From Candidatus Desulfatifera sulfidica (GTDB lineage Bacteria > Desulfobacterota > Desulfobulbia > Desulfobulbales > Desulfocapsaceae): a DNA stretch of 35,905 bases. Position 1 is the first letter of the stretch; every line of letters begins with the position of its first letter. The DNA lies in contig JACNLK010000045.1 in NCBI GenBank assembly GCA_014381505.1, forward strand, positions 13,565 to 49,469. Reading direction: 5' to 3'. Shown here piece by piece: positions 25,125 to 33,012 of this stretch. The notes beneath the pieces are model-generated. The model saw nothing but the letters and a program-made list of their open reading frames with translations, did not search any database and was not told the DNA's origin. Position numbers and translations under genes: made by a program.

Positions 25125-25725
25125 ACAGAAAAGGCATCCCGGCCTGATCCGGCGGATGTACCATCTGGGTATGGAGTGGATCCAGACTCCCTACGGACTC
25201 TGGGCCCTGTTTTTGATTGCCTTTGTGGAGTCCTCTTTCTTTCCGATTCCACCGGATGTCTTTCTGATTGCCCTTTGCTTGGCTGCGCCTCATAAGGCTT
25301 TCCGTTATGCCGCCATCTGCGCTGTAGGCTCAGCTCTGGGCGGTGCCTTTGGTTATGGTCTGGGGATGTGGTTTATGGACAGCGTTGGCGTTATGGTGAT
25401 GAATTTTTATGGGCTCACGGAAAAATATGAAGTGGTCCAGGAACTTTATCAGAAATACGATGTCTGGGCCGTGGGGACGGCTGGTTTTACTCCGCTGCCC
25501 TATAAACTGTTTACGATCACCGCCGGGGCATTTCATCTGAATTTCCCGACCTTCCTGCTGGTTTCATTTGTTTCGCGTGCGGCCAGATTTTTTCTGGTCG
25601 CAGCCTTCATCTGGAGGTTTGGTGCCCCTGTGCGTTATTTTCTTGAGAAGTACTTTAATCTCCTCTCCATTTTGTTCATGGTTCTTCTTGTCGGTGGTTT
25701 TGTGCTCATCAAGATGCTTCTCTAG
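25108..25725 (+). CDS. YqaA/DedA-like inner membrane protein (SNARE-associated domain)
   Basis: A 205-residue polytopic membrane protein with about five hydrophobic segments (about 30-45, 47-63, 70-92, 137-158 and 180-204). The block [20 protein letters not shown] and the later [17 protein letters not shown] are the paired re-entrant-type motifs of the DedA/VTT superfamily; YqaA is the nearest subtype. DedA proteins act in lipid carrier flipping in some bacteria, but the role here is unknown. ATG 25108 lies within the end of pcm after GGTGGGGG. Its 3' end overlaps the convergent kdtA stop by 17 bp. Confidence 0.82.
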   Translation: MAGTAEQKRHPGLIRRMYHLGMEWIQTPYGLWALFLIAFVESSFFPIPPDVFLIALCLAAPHKAFRYAAICAVGSALGGAFGYGLGMWFMDSVGVMVMNFYGLTEKYEVVQELYQKYDVWAVGTAGFTPLPYKLFTITAGAFHLNFPTFLLVSFVSRAARFFLVAAFIWRFGAPVRYFLEKYFNLLSILFMVLLVGGFVLIKMLL

Positions 25726-27019
25726 CAAGGAGCTGTTCCACCGCCTCCCAGGCCGTCTGGCCGCCACCCTGCCGTGCTTGAAAATAACTACGGGCCTGTT
25801 CTTGTATGGCATTACGATCAGTTGGGGTGGCAAGATCTTCCAGCAATTGAACGGCCGCTTCCCGCCAGTCGTCAACCTGTCGGACCAGTCCTTGAGTGAT
25901 AATCTCCTCACCTACCCAGCGGAAGTTTGCCCAGTGCGGGCCGATGACCGGCTTCAGGCCGCAGCGCAGGGGCTCGAGAAAGTTCTGCCCCCCCTGGCGG
26001 GCGATGGTGCCTCCCACAAGAGCTGCCTGGGCCAGGGTGTAGGCAGCCCGGAGTTCGCCGATTGTATCCCAGATGATAACCTGACCGCTCTTGGCGGGCT
26101 GGTTCAGTTCTGAGCGAAGTTGCCAGGGCAGATCCAGCCCTGAGAGGCGTTGCTGCCAGGCCTGTACCCGGTGGAGGTGACGGGGGAAGAGACCAATGAT
26201 CAGCTGGGGTTCTCGCTCCAGAAGGACTTTGATGAGTTGGCCGACCTGCTCTTCTTCTTCCTTGCGGATCGAACCCAGAATGAGGAACGGGAGCTGTGGG
26301 TTGAGTCGTTCAGACAGTGGCGATGGCTGCTTGTTGTCCTCATGCTCTGCGAGTAGATGGTCAAATTTGATATTGTGCATGGTGTCTATTCCGGCAGGAC
26401 CAAAGAGCAGGAGGAAGCGCTTGCGGTCGGCCTCGGACATGGCCAGTACCCGGTCTGGTCGCAGCATTCGCCAGAGGCCTGGCCAGATTCGGTAATGTTT
26501 GAGGCTGCCGGGAGTTATGCGGCCGTTAATGAGCAGGGTTCGCACATTTTTCTCCTTGCAGGCGCGCAACAGGCCTGGCCAGAGTTCGCTTTCCAGCAGT
26601 ACAAGGAGGCGTGGGCGGATTGCATCCAGGGCCCGAGTCATGATGCGTGGGCGGTCAAAGGGGAATGAAGTGCAATGGATGGTGATCCTGGGGTGGCTGA
26701 TGCTGTATTGCTGCTGGCATTCCTTGAGAATGCCAAGTCCTTGATCGGTGTTGCTGGTTAGCAGGAGGTGCAGTGGGCGGTCTGTCGGGCAGTGTTTGAG
26801 AAGTTCGCGCACAAGATAAGCCTCCCCCACAGAAGCCGCCTGGATCCAGAGATCGGACCGGGGCGGGGCAGAGGTGAGGGTGCGTTCTGTCCAGCCCTGC
26901 TGGAGACGTTTGTTGAGGTGGAGCAGGGGCAGGGCGATCTGCCAGAGGCAGTCGTAGGCCCTGAAGGCAAAATGTACCCCGCGCAGTGATTTGGTGGAGA
27001 GGTGGTCTGGCTGAAACAC
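25709..27019 (-). CDS. kdtA: 3-deoxy-D-manno-octulosonic acid (Kdo) transferase
   Basis: GT30 enzyme that adds Kdo from CMP-Kdo to lipid A precursor at the inner membrane; it implies lipopolysaccharide. It has an N-terminal hydrophobic anchor, WIQAASVGEAYLVREL (catalytic-type Glu in SVGE), LLESELWPGLLRACKEK, INGRIT, GSIRKEEEEQVG, GGTIARQGGQNFLEP and IGPHWANF. Some motifs differ from the common GST...GEEE and GGHNPLEP forms. GTG 27019 gives 436 residues and starts 3 nt after the mtaD-like stop. ATG 27082 would add 21 residues, overlaps that gene by 61 bp and has AGGA touching the ATG, so it is less likely but possible. Also called waaA. Confidence 0.87.
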   Translation of the reverse strand: MFQPDHLSTKSLRGVHFAFRAYDCLWQIALPLLHLNKRLQQGWTERTLTSAPPRSDLWIQAASVGEAYLVRELLKHCPTDRPLHLLLTSNTDQGLGILKECQQQYSISHPRITIHCTSFPFDRPRIMTRALDAIRPRLLVLLESELWPGLLRACKEKNVRTLLINGRITPGSLKHYRIWPGLWRMLRPDRVLAMSEADRKRFLLLFGPAGIDTMHNIKFDHLLAEHEDNKQPSPLSERLNPQLPFLILGSIRKEEEEQVGQLIKVLLEREPQLIIGLFPRHLHRVQAWQQRLSGLDLPWQLRSELNQPAKSGQVIIWDTIGELRAAYTLAQAALVGGTIARQGGQNFLEPLRCGLKPVIGPHWANFRWVGEEIITQGLVRQVDDWREAAVQLLEDLATPTDRNAIQEQARSYFQARQGGGQTAWEAVEQLLAREAS

Positions 27020-27021
27020 GT

Positions 27022-28338
27022 CTAGAGTTCCGCTTTGGAGGGTGAGAGTAGCTTGGCCAATGTTCGGACTTGTCTGAGGCATTCCTGCAGGTCAAAGCTG
27101 ATAATCTGACGTTTGTGCACGACGAGACGGCCATTGATAATCACATTGGTGATATCTGCGCCTGAAGCTGAGTAGACCAGGGTGTCCTGGCTGTAAAAGG
27201 GTTGCAGGTGCGGGTGTTTCAGGTTGATCATAATCAGGTCGGCGGGGCTGCCAGGGCTGAGGCGTCCCAGATTCGGCTGCCCCAGGACGGCTGCACCTTG
27301 GCTTGTGGTGCAGGCCAGGGCCTGTCGAGCTGTCAGGGCGGTAGCAGAAAGTGTCCGAACTTTTTGCCCTTTAGCCAGGATGTCCATTTCCCGGAACAGG
27401 TCGAGGCTGTTATTGCTGGCGCAGCCGTCCGTGCCCAGGCCTACCTGGATGCCCAGCGCAAGCATTTCGCTGATTCGTGGACTGCCCGAGGCCAGTTTCT
27501 GGTTACTCTGGGGACAGGCCACAATTTTGGCACCGCTTTTGGCGATAAGCTGCAGGTCGGCATCGTCAAGCCAGACGCAGTGGACGAGGATGGTGTTCTG
27601 GTCGAGCAGGTTGAGTGCGGCCAGATGCCGGATGGGGCTGTCGCCCAAGGGGGTTGCGATGAGCCCCTGTTCGTGACGGGTTTCGGCCGCGTGGATGAAA
27701 AAAGGCACACCTTGGTCATTGGCCAGTTTCTTGGCCTCTTGCAATGTATTGTTACTGCATGTGTAGGGGGAGTGGGCAAAGACGGCGGGGGTGATCAGTG
27801 GATTTGTGCCCAGGTGGCGGTCGATGAACTGAGCTGCTGTCCAGATATTTTTAGTGGGGTCAGGGACACCCGGGGCCGGGAAGTCGATCACTCCATGCGC
27901 AGCCACAGCCCGCATGCCGCTGTCAGCAAAGGCGCGGATTGCGGCATCTTCAAAAAAATAGGCATCGGCCACGGTGGTGGTTCCGGAGAGAAGCATTTCT
28001 GCTGCTGCCAGTTTGCTGCACCAATAGACCATGTCGGCGTTTACATGCGCGGCTTCAGCTGGAAAAATGTGATCGTTCAGCCATGTTCCCAATTCAAGAT
28101 CATCGGCCAGACCGCGGAATAGAGTCATGGCGCAGTGGTTGTGACCGTTGATCAGGCCCGGCAGCGCCAGCTGGCCGCAGCCGTTGATTTCTTTCATATT
28201 CAGCGGTCGCCTGAGCTCAGTCATGGGCCCAATTGAGCTGATCTTGCCATTTTCGCACAGGATGTAGGCTGAAGGCAGAAGGGGACCCTGGGATTCCTGG
28301 AGCAGGAGGCAGTCGGTGATCAGGAGTGAGTCATACAT
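27022..28338 (-). CDS. mtaD: 5-methylthioadenosine/S-adenosylhomocysteine deaminase-type amidohydrolase
   Basis: A metal-dependent deaminase of the cytosine-deaminase-like amidohydrolase superfamily, 438 residues. Metal ligands are visible in LPGLINGHNHCAMTLFRG (His66, His68), FIHAAET (about 214), VHCVWLDDADL, and the catalytic aspartate in GTDGCASNNSLDLF (about 302-315). A C-terminal strand GRLSPGSPADLIMINL returns to the composite domain. SsnA- or TrzA-like enzymes are alternatives, so the substrate is inferred. ATG 28338 has no strong Shine-Dalgarno. A perfect minus-strand TATAAT lies about 70 nt upstream. Confidence 0.85.
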   Translation of the reverse strand: MYDSLLITDCLLLQESQGPLLPSAYILCENGKISSIGPMTELRRPLNMKEINGCGQLALPGLINGHNHCAMTLFRGLADDLELGTWLNDHIFPAEAAHVNADMVYWCSKLAAAEMLLSGTTTVADAYFFEDAAIRAFADSGMRAVAAHGVIDFPAPGVPDPTKNIWTAAQFIDRHLGTNPLITPAVFAHSPYTCSNNTLQEAKKLANDQGVPFFIHAAETRHEQGLIATPLGDSPIRHLAALNLLDQNTILVHCVWLDDADLQLIAKSGAKIVACPQSNQKLASGSPRISEMLALGIQVGLGTDGCASNNSLDLFREMDILAKGQKVRTLSATALTARQALACTTSQGAAVLGQPNLGRLSPGSPADLIMINLKHPHLQPFYSQDTLVYSASGADITNVIINGRLVVHKRQIISFDLQECLRQVRTLAKLLSPSKAEL

Positions 28339-28408
28339 GGGCGGGATCGTCCAGTAAAGTGGCAGGGGAATTTATCGTTAAAAATAGGGGCATTTTACTT
28401 GCTTGCCG

Positions 28409-28414
28409 ATTATA
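28409..28414 (-). promoter_or_regulatory. -10 box toward mtaD
   Basis: The minus strand reads TATAAT exactly. No good -35 lies at 16-18 nt; the sequence there comes from the arm of the adjacent inverted repeat. Confidence 0.4.
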
Positions 28415-28431
28415 CTGCTTTACTTATTTTG

Positions 28432-28581
28432 TAACTACTCAGTGTGAACTGTGAATTATCATTGTTTTCGGGCTGTAACTGATTGGATATGACCCATATT
28501 CAATCAGTTAGGCGTGCGAAGCATACTGGCGCTGTGCGAGCAGCCCTGCATGGGAGAATGTGGAGTGTAGCTGAGTAGTTA
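28432..28581. repeat. 150-bp nested inverted-repeat element
   Basis: Outer arms TAACTACTCAG (28432-28442) and CTGAGTAGTTA (28571-28581) are perfect inverted copies. Inside is a 15-bp stem, TAACTGATTGGATAT (28476-28490) against 28496-28510, with one G-U pair and a 5-nt loop. A smaller GCTG/CAGC hairpin follows near 28531-28544. A run of seven T lies just outside at 28586-28592. It could be a small mobile element, a non-coding RNA or a regulatory structure. Confidence 0.6.
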
Positions 28582-28754
28582 TCCTGTTTTTTTGTCAGTG
28601 ATCAGTGGGGCGGGCCGGTGAGTTTGTCGTCTTTGGAACTGGTCTTTTCATGTCTGTGTGGTGTGAACTGCAATAGGCACAATAAATATAACTGGTTGAG
28701 AGTCGGGCAGGTGCTGAATGGTGCTTGTCTGGTGTGATATATAAGGAGAGAGTT

Positions 28755-29852
28755 ATGGGGTTTCGCTGTGGCATTGTTGGTTTACCCAATGTCGGTAAAT
28801 CAACTATCTTTAATGCCCTGACCGCTGCCGGGATTGATGCGGAAAATTATCCGTTCTGTACCATCGAGCCCAATGTGGGGATCGTTGCAGTTCCGGATCC
28901 GCGCCTGGATGTTTTGTCCAGGATGGTCGCTACCAGAAATAAGGTTCCGACCCAGATGGAATTTGTTGATATTGCCGGTCTGGTCAAGGGAGCCAGCCAG
29001 GGAGAAGGCCTGGGGAATCAGTTCCTCGGTCATATCCGCCAGGTGGATGCCATCATCCATGTGGTTCGCTGTTTTGAAGACGACAATGTGGTCCATGTGG
29101 ATGGAGGGATCGATCCTGACCGTGATCGGGAGATTATTACCTTGGAATTGATCCTGGCCGATCTGGATACCGTTGAAAAACGGCTCAAAAAGGCCCAGTC
29201 CCAGGCCAAATCCGGAGATAAAGGCTTTAAGGTTCAGGCTGTTTTTCTTGAACGCCTGCGTGATGTCCTGGCTGATGGTCGTGAGGCCCGGAGCCTGGTT
29301 CTCGAGGGTGAACAGGAGCGCGCCTGGCTGGATGAGCTTTGTCTGCTCTCATCCAAACCTGTTCTTTATGTGGCCAATGTAGCCGAAGAAGATGTGATCA
29401 GCGGGAACGATTATGTGCGTCGTCTTGAAGCCGTGGCTGCCGAGACCGGAGACGGTGTGGTAGTGATTGCCGGCAGTATTGAGGAGGAGTTGAGTCGCCT
29501 GGATGAAGAGGAACGGCGTGAGTTCCTGGCCGATATGGGTATGAGCGAGCCTGGTCTCAACCGTCTTATCAAGGCGGGGTATGAACTTCTGGGGTTGATT
29601 ACCTTTTTTACAGTTGGTGAAAAAGAGACGAGGGCCTGGACGATCCCCAAAGGGTTCACGGCTCCGAATGCGGCGGGTAAAATCCATACGGATTTTGAAC
29701 GTGGGTTTATACGGGCTGAGACCATTGCCTATGATGACTATGTCGCCTGCGGCGGTGAGGCCGGTGCCAAGGAAAAAGGGAAGATGCGCTCTGAAGGAAA
29801 AACCTATGTCGTTGCTGATGGCGATTGTATCCTCTTTCGCTTTAATGTCTGA
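28755..29852 (+). CDS. ychF: Redox-regulated ATPase YchF (Obg family)
   Basis: An Obg-related P-loop NTPase that binds ATP rather than GTP and associates with ribosomes. The 365 residues show G1 GLPNVGKST (9-17), switch II DIAGLVKGAS, NVAEED in place of the guanine-specific NKxD, and a C-terminal TGS domain (LLGLITFFTVGEKETRAWTI). Length matches E. coli YchF (363). The start is ATG 28755 with AAGGAG; the upstream ATG at 28725 lies before the Shine-Dalgarno. It opens a plus-strand housekeeping run. Confidence 0.96.
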   Translation: MGFRCGIVGLPNVGKSTIFNALTAAGIDAENYPFCTIEPNVGIVAVPDPRLDVLSRMVATRNKVPTQMEFVDIAGLVKGASQGEGLGNQFLGHIRQVDAIIHVVRCFEDDNVVHVDGGIDPDRDREIITLELILADLDTVEKRLKKAQSQAKSGDKGFKVQAVFLERLRDVLADGREARSLVLEGEQERAWLDELCLLSSKPVLYVANVAEEDVISGNDYVRRLEAVAAETGDGVVVIAGSIEEELSRLDEEERREFLADMGMSEPGLNRLIKAGYELLGLITFFTVGEKETRAWTIPKGFTAPNAAGKIHTDFERGFIRAETIAYDDYVACGGEAGAKEKGKMRSEGKTYVVADGDCILFRFNV

Positions 29853-29965
29853 TGAAGGTGCTCCTTGTCTATTGGAATTCTTTCTTGGCCAATGGGATAC
29901 GTTAAGATTTGGTGGTACAGATGTTCAGGTTAATGGAAGATGAACTGAAGCAGGAGGTGGACGGG

Positions 29966-30997
29966 ATGGGCAAGCAGCTGTTTATTGATCAACTCAAGGA
30001 AACTGAGCGAATCAGTGAGCTGTTTCTGGTCAAGAGTGCCCGACTGGGGGAGACGAAGGCCGGCAAGCCGTATCTGTCGCTCACCTTGATGGATCGGAGT
30101 GGTGAGATCCCCGGAGTGATTTGGGATGACGCTGTTCGGCTGGCTGAGTTTTGCCGGGTTGGAGCGGTGGTTCGCATTGATGCTCAGGTTCAGTCCTATC
30201 GCGATCAATTGCAGTTGAAAATTGACGGGGCGCAATCCTGTCCACCGGAGCACACAGAGGTTGCCGATTATGTTCCGGCCTGTCCCGGTGATCGTGAAGA
30301 GATGGCCGCCGAGATTCAGAGTTTAGTTGCCTCCATCTCTGATCCTTATCTGAAAAAGCTGCTCAATCGATTTTTCAGAAAGGGTGAAGTCTGGGAACTT
30401 TTTTTGCAGGCCCCGGCGGCCAAGGGAATTCATCATGCCTATCTGGGCGGCTTGCTTGAACATTCCCTGTCGGTGGCAGGTCTTGCTGATCGTATAGCCG
30501 GTCATTACGCAGGTATTGATCGCAGCCTCCTTATAACCGGGGCGTTGCTTCATGATTTGGGGAAGATCTGGGAGCTGAAGATGGACCTTGGGGTCATTGA
30601 CTACAGTGATCGGGGTCGCCTGAAGGGCCACTTGGTTATGGGGAGTGAAGCCGTGGCCCAGGCTGCGGCCAGGATCAAAGGTTTTCCAGCGCAATTGCTT
30701 GAACAGGTGCAACACTTGATTCTCAGTCACCATGGTCGCCTGGAGTTTGGCTCACCAACCCTGCCCATGACGCCTGAGGCCTTTGTCCTGAGTTTTGTTG
30801 ATGACCTGGATGCCAAAATGAACCTGATGGAACAGCTACGCCGCAAGCTCATTGAGCCTGAAGCTCAATGGAGCGATTATCAGCGTTCCTTGGAGCGATA
30901 TCTGTATTTGGGGCCGCTGCCGGCAGAGGAAGAGGCAGGTGAACCCAATAAGTCAGCTGCTCCACAGGCGGATTCTCCTCAAAAACGTCTGTTTTAA
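29966..30997 (+). CDS. OB-fold / HD-domain 3'-5' exoribonuclease, YhaM-like
   Basis: A 343-residue protein with an N-terminal OB-fold nucleic-acid domain (about 15-90; YLSLTLMDRSGEIPGVIWD) and an HD phosphohydrolase domain (about 155-300). His166 lies in GLLEHSLSVAG, the HD pair is in ALLHDLGKIWEL (His196, Asp197), and later ligands lie in LILSHHG and FVDDLDAK. This order matches YhaM of Firmicutes, a 3'-5' exoribonuclease. Substrate is inferred. The start is ATG 29966 because AGGAGGTG lies 8 nt upstream; an ORF start at 29909 is possible but lacks such a site. holB follows after 14 bp. Confidence 0.85.
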   Translation: MGKQLFIDQLKETERISELFLVKSARLGETKAGKPYLSLTLMDRSGEIPGVIWDDAVRLAEFCRVGAVVRIDAQVQSYRDQLQLKIDGAQSCPPEHTEVADYVPACPGDREEMAAEIQSLVASISDPYLKKLLNRFFRKGEVWELFLQAPAAKGIHHAYLGGLLEHSLSVAGLADRIAGHYAGIDRSLLITGALLHDLGKIWELKMDLGVIDYSDRGRLKGHLVMGSEAVAQAAARIKGFPAQLLEQVQHLILSHHGRLEFGSPTLPMTPEAFVLSFVDDLDAKMNLMEQLRRKLIEPEAQWSDYQRSLERYLYLGPLPAEEEAGEPNKSAAPQADSPQKRLF

Positions 30998-31011
30998 GAG
31001 GGCTTAGCTTT

Positions 31012-32025
31012 ATGGCTCAGCGTCTGGACAAAACAACACCACCCTTTTTTCCCAAGCTTTTGGGACAAGAAAAGGCATATCGCCTGCTTGAGCGTGGTTT
31101 GATTTCCGATCGATTGGCTCACGCCTATCTTTTTCGTGGACCTGATGGAGTTGGTAAGCGTCTTTTTGCCCAGCGCCTGGCAGCTAGAGTGAACTGTGCT
31201 GATCCACAGGGTTTATCGCCCTGCGGAAATTGTGTGTCGTGTCGTAAATTTCTCTCGAACAATCATCCAGATTTCCAGGTGATTTCACCGGTGAAAGGAA
31301 CCATCAAGATTGATCGGATTCGCGAGATGAGTCAGGCACTTGGCTATCCGCCCTATGAGTCGCAGATGCGAGTTGTCCTCATTGAAGACATTCATACCAT
31401 GCGTCCGGCTGCCGCCAACAGTCTGTTGAAGACCCTGGAAGAACCACCAGAACAGAACTTGTTGATTCTCACCGCCGATGCGGGACGGCAGTTGCTTGAT
31501 ACGATTCGCTCGCGTTGCCAGGTGGTGCCCTTTTTTAGTCTGAGTACCACCGCAACCGTTGAGATTCTGGCCAAAGAGTTACCTGAGCTCGAAGGAGATG
31601 AAATTCATCTTCTTACCAGACTGTCTGAGGGCAGCCCGGGGCGGGCCTTGCGTTTCCATCGGGCCGATCTTCTTGAGTTGCGCCGAGACTTACAGACCAT
31701 GCTCATGGACCCGACCATGCGCCGTGATGCGGCGATTGGTCGGGTTTTACAGGCTGCGGAGCGAATGGCTGATCTGGGTGAGGAGCTGCAGTCTTTATTT
31801 GCATTGCTCAGACTGTGGCTGCGCGACCAGCTGGCTCCTGCTGTGGATGGTCAAGGGCTAGGGGAGGCGCCACTACCGAAACACTGGAATTCCACGGAGC
31901 TTTTTGCTAGACTGCAAGCTGTTGACCGGGCGGAACAGGAACTTGCTCGTCAATGTAATCGAACGCTTGTCTGTGAGGTTCTCCTTTTTAATTTTCTCAA
32001 AGAGGACAAACTTGCCGGACTCTGA
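31012..32025 (+). CDS. holB: DNA polymerase III subunit delta'
   Basis: Clamp-loader subunit, 337 residues. AAA+ domain with HAYLFRGPDGVGKRLFA (37-53): the P-loop ends GKR rather than GK[ST], as expected for the non-hydrolysing delta' subunit. A zinc module has Cys62, Cys71, Cys74 and Cys77. VLIEDIHTM and NSLLKTLEEPPEQ are the Walker B and following blocks, and the SRC motif appears as RSRC. The C-terminal collar region is divergent, as usual. Close spacing to both neighbours suggests an operon. Confidence 0.93.
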   Translation: MAQRLDKTTPPFFPKLLGQEKAYRLLERGLISDRLAHAYLFRGPDGVGKRLFAQRLAARVNCADPQGLSPCGNCVSCRKFLSNNHPDFQVISPVKGTIKIDRIREMSQALGYPPYESQMRVVLIEDIHTMRPAAANSLLKTLEEPPEQNLLILTADAGRQLLDTIRSRCQVVPFFSLSTTATVEILAKELPELEGDEIHLLTRLSEGSPGRALRFHRADLLELRRDLQTMLMDPTMRRDAAIGRVLQAAERMADLGEELQSLFALLRLWLRDQLAPAVDGQGLGEAPLPKHWNSTELFARLQAVDRAEQELARQCNRTLVCEVLLFNFLKEDKLAGL

Positions 32026-32085
32026 GATACAAGAGGGTAACTTACAAAAATACCGTAGGGTAAGATAACCCATCAACGAGAAATC

Positions 32086-32982
32086 ATGACTGAAAATCAA
32101 GAAGACAAGCACACTCAGGCAGATCCTTCCGACTCTGTCGAGGATGTATTGCACTATTATCGAATCCGATATCGTCACGAGGGGCAGGAGTTTACTGTTT
32201 TCTCGACTGTGGCAGGATTGGCGCCGCGCTCTGTGGTCATGATCAAGACTGACCATGGGCTGGAACCGGCAATGGTGGCCTGTTCGGCTCCGTCTTGTCG
32301 CGAGGCTGGCGGTCGGCCAAAGCCCGCTGAAGAATTGATACGTCGAGCCACATCCGACGAGACTGCCCGTTTTGAGGCCCTGCCGGTCAGTGAGAATCAG
32401 GCCTTTGAACTCTGTGTTGAACTGATCCTTAAACACAAACTGGCCATGCGGCTGGTTCGAGTTGAACGGTTTTTTAATGGCAGTAAGATAATCTTTTACT
32501 TCACAGCCAACAATCGGGTCGATTTCCGGGATTTGGTGAAAGATCTGGTGCAGCAGTTTCACACCCGGGTTGAGATGCGTCAGGTAGGAGTGCGGCATGA
32601 AACGAAGATGGTCGGTGGCTTGGGTATTTGTGGCCGCGAACTGTGTTGCTCATCTTTTATCAAAAAGTTTGACTCGGTCTCCATCAAGATGGCCAAAGAA
32701 CAGGATCTGCCTCTCAATCCGGCCAAGATCTCCGGGTTATGCAATCGTCTGCTCTGCTGTCTGACCTATGAGTACGAAACCTATAAACAGGAGCGCCGTG
32801 CCATGCCTCGGGCTGGACGTAAAATCGAAGTTGGTGGCCAGACCTATCAGGTCCTGCGTCAGCACCCCTTGCAGCAGAGTCTTCTGGTGAGAAATAGTGA
32901 AGGGGAACAGGCGACCTTGACCGCGGACCAATGGCAGGGGTATGAGGTCGTTCGGGTCGAAAAAAAGATGAAAAAAAAGTAA
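32086..32982 (+). CDS. PSP1 domain protein, RicT/YaaT-like
   Basis: A 298-residue PSP1-domain protein. The cysteine-rich signature GGLGICGRELCCSSFI and, 35 residues later, GLCNRLLCCLTYE are diagnostic. In Bacillus, RicT is part of an iron-sulfur complex that affects RNase Y-dependent mRNA processing; whether that role holds here is unknown. holB immediately upstream and metG downstream repeat the context often seen for this family (holB-PSP1-metG). The N-terminus is acidic and variable, the C-terminus lysine-rich (EKKMKKK). Confidence 0.9.
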   Translation: MTENQEDKHTQADPSDSVEDVLHYYRIRYRHEGQEFTVFSTVAGLAPRSVVMIKTDHGLEPAMVACSAPSCREAGGRPKPAEELIRRATSDETARFEALPVSENQAFELCVELILKHKLAMRLVRVERFFNGSKIIFYFTANNRVDFRDLVKDLVQQFHTRVEMRQVGVRHETKMVGGLGICGRELCCSSFIKKFDSVSIKMAKEQDLPLNPAKISGLCNRLLCCLTYEYETYKQERRAMPRAGRKIEVGGQTYQVLRQHPLQQSLLVRNSEGEQATLTADQWQGYEVVRVEKKMKKK

Positions 32983-33012
32983 CTGCTCATGTGACGGCTA
33001 AGGAAGAATTCA

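Larger units (their letters stand above)
28339..28754. other. 416-bp divergent intergenic region between mtaD and ychF
   Basis: No gene seen. The mtaD-proximal part carries a minus-strand -10 box. The middle holds a 150-bp structured element (28432-28581). The ychF-proximal part has only weak promoter candidates (TATAAC at 28687-28692) before AAGGAG at ychF. Confidence 0.7.
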
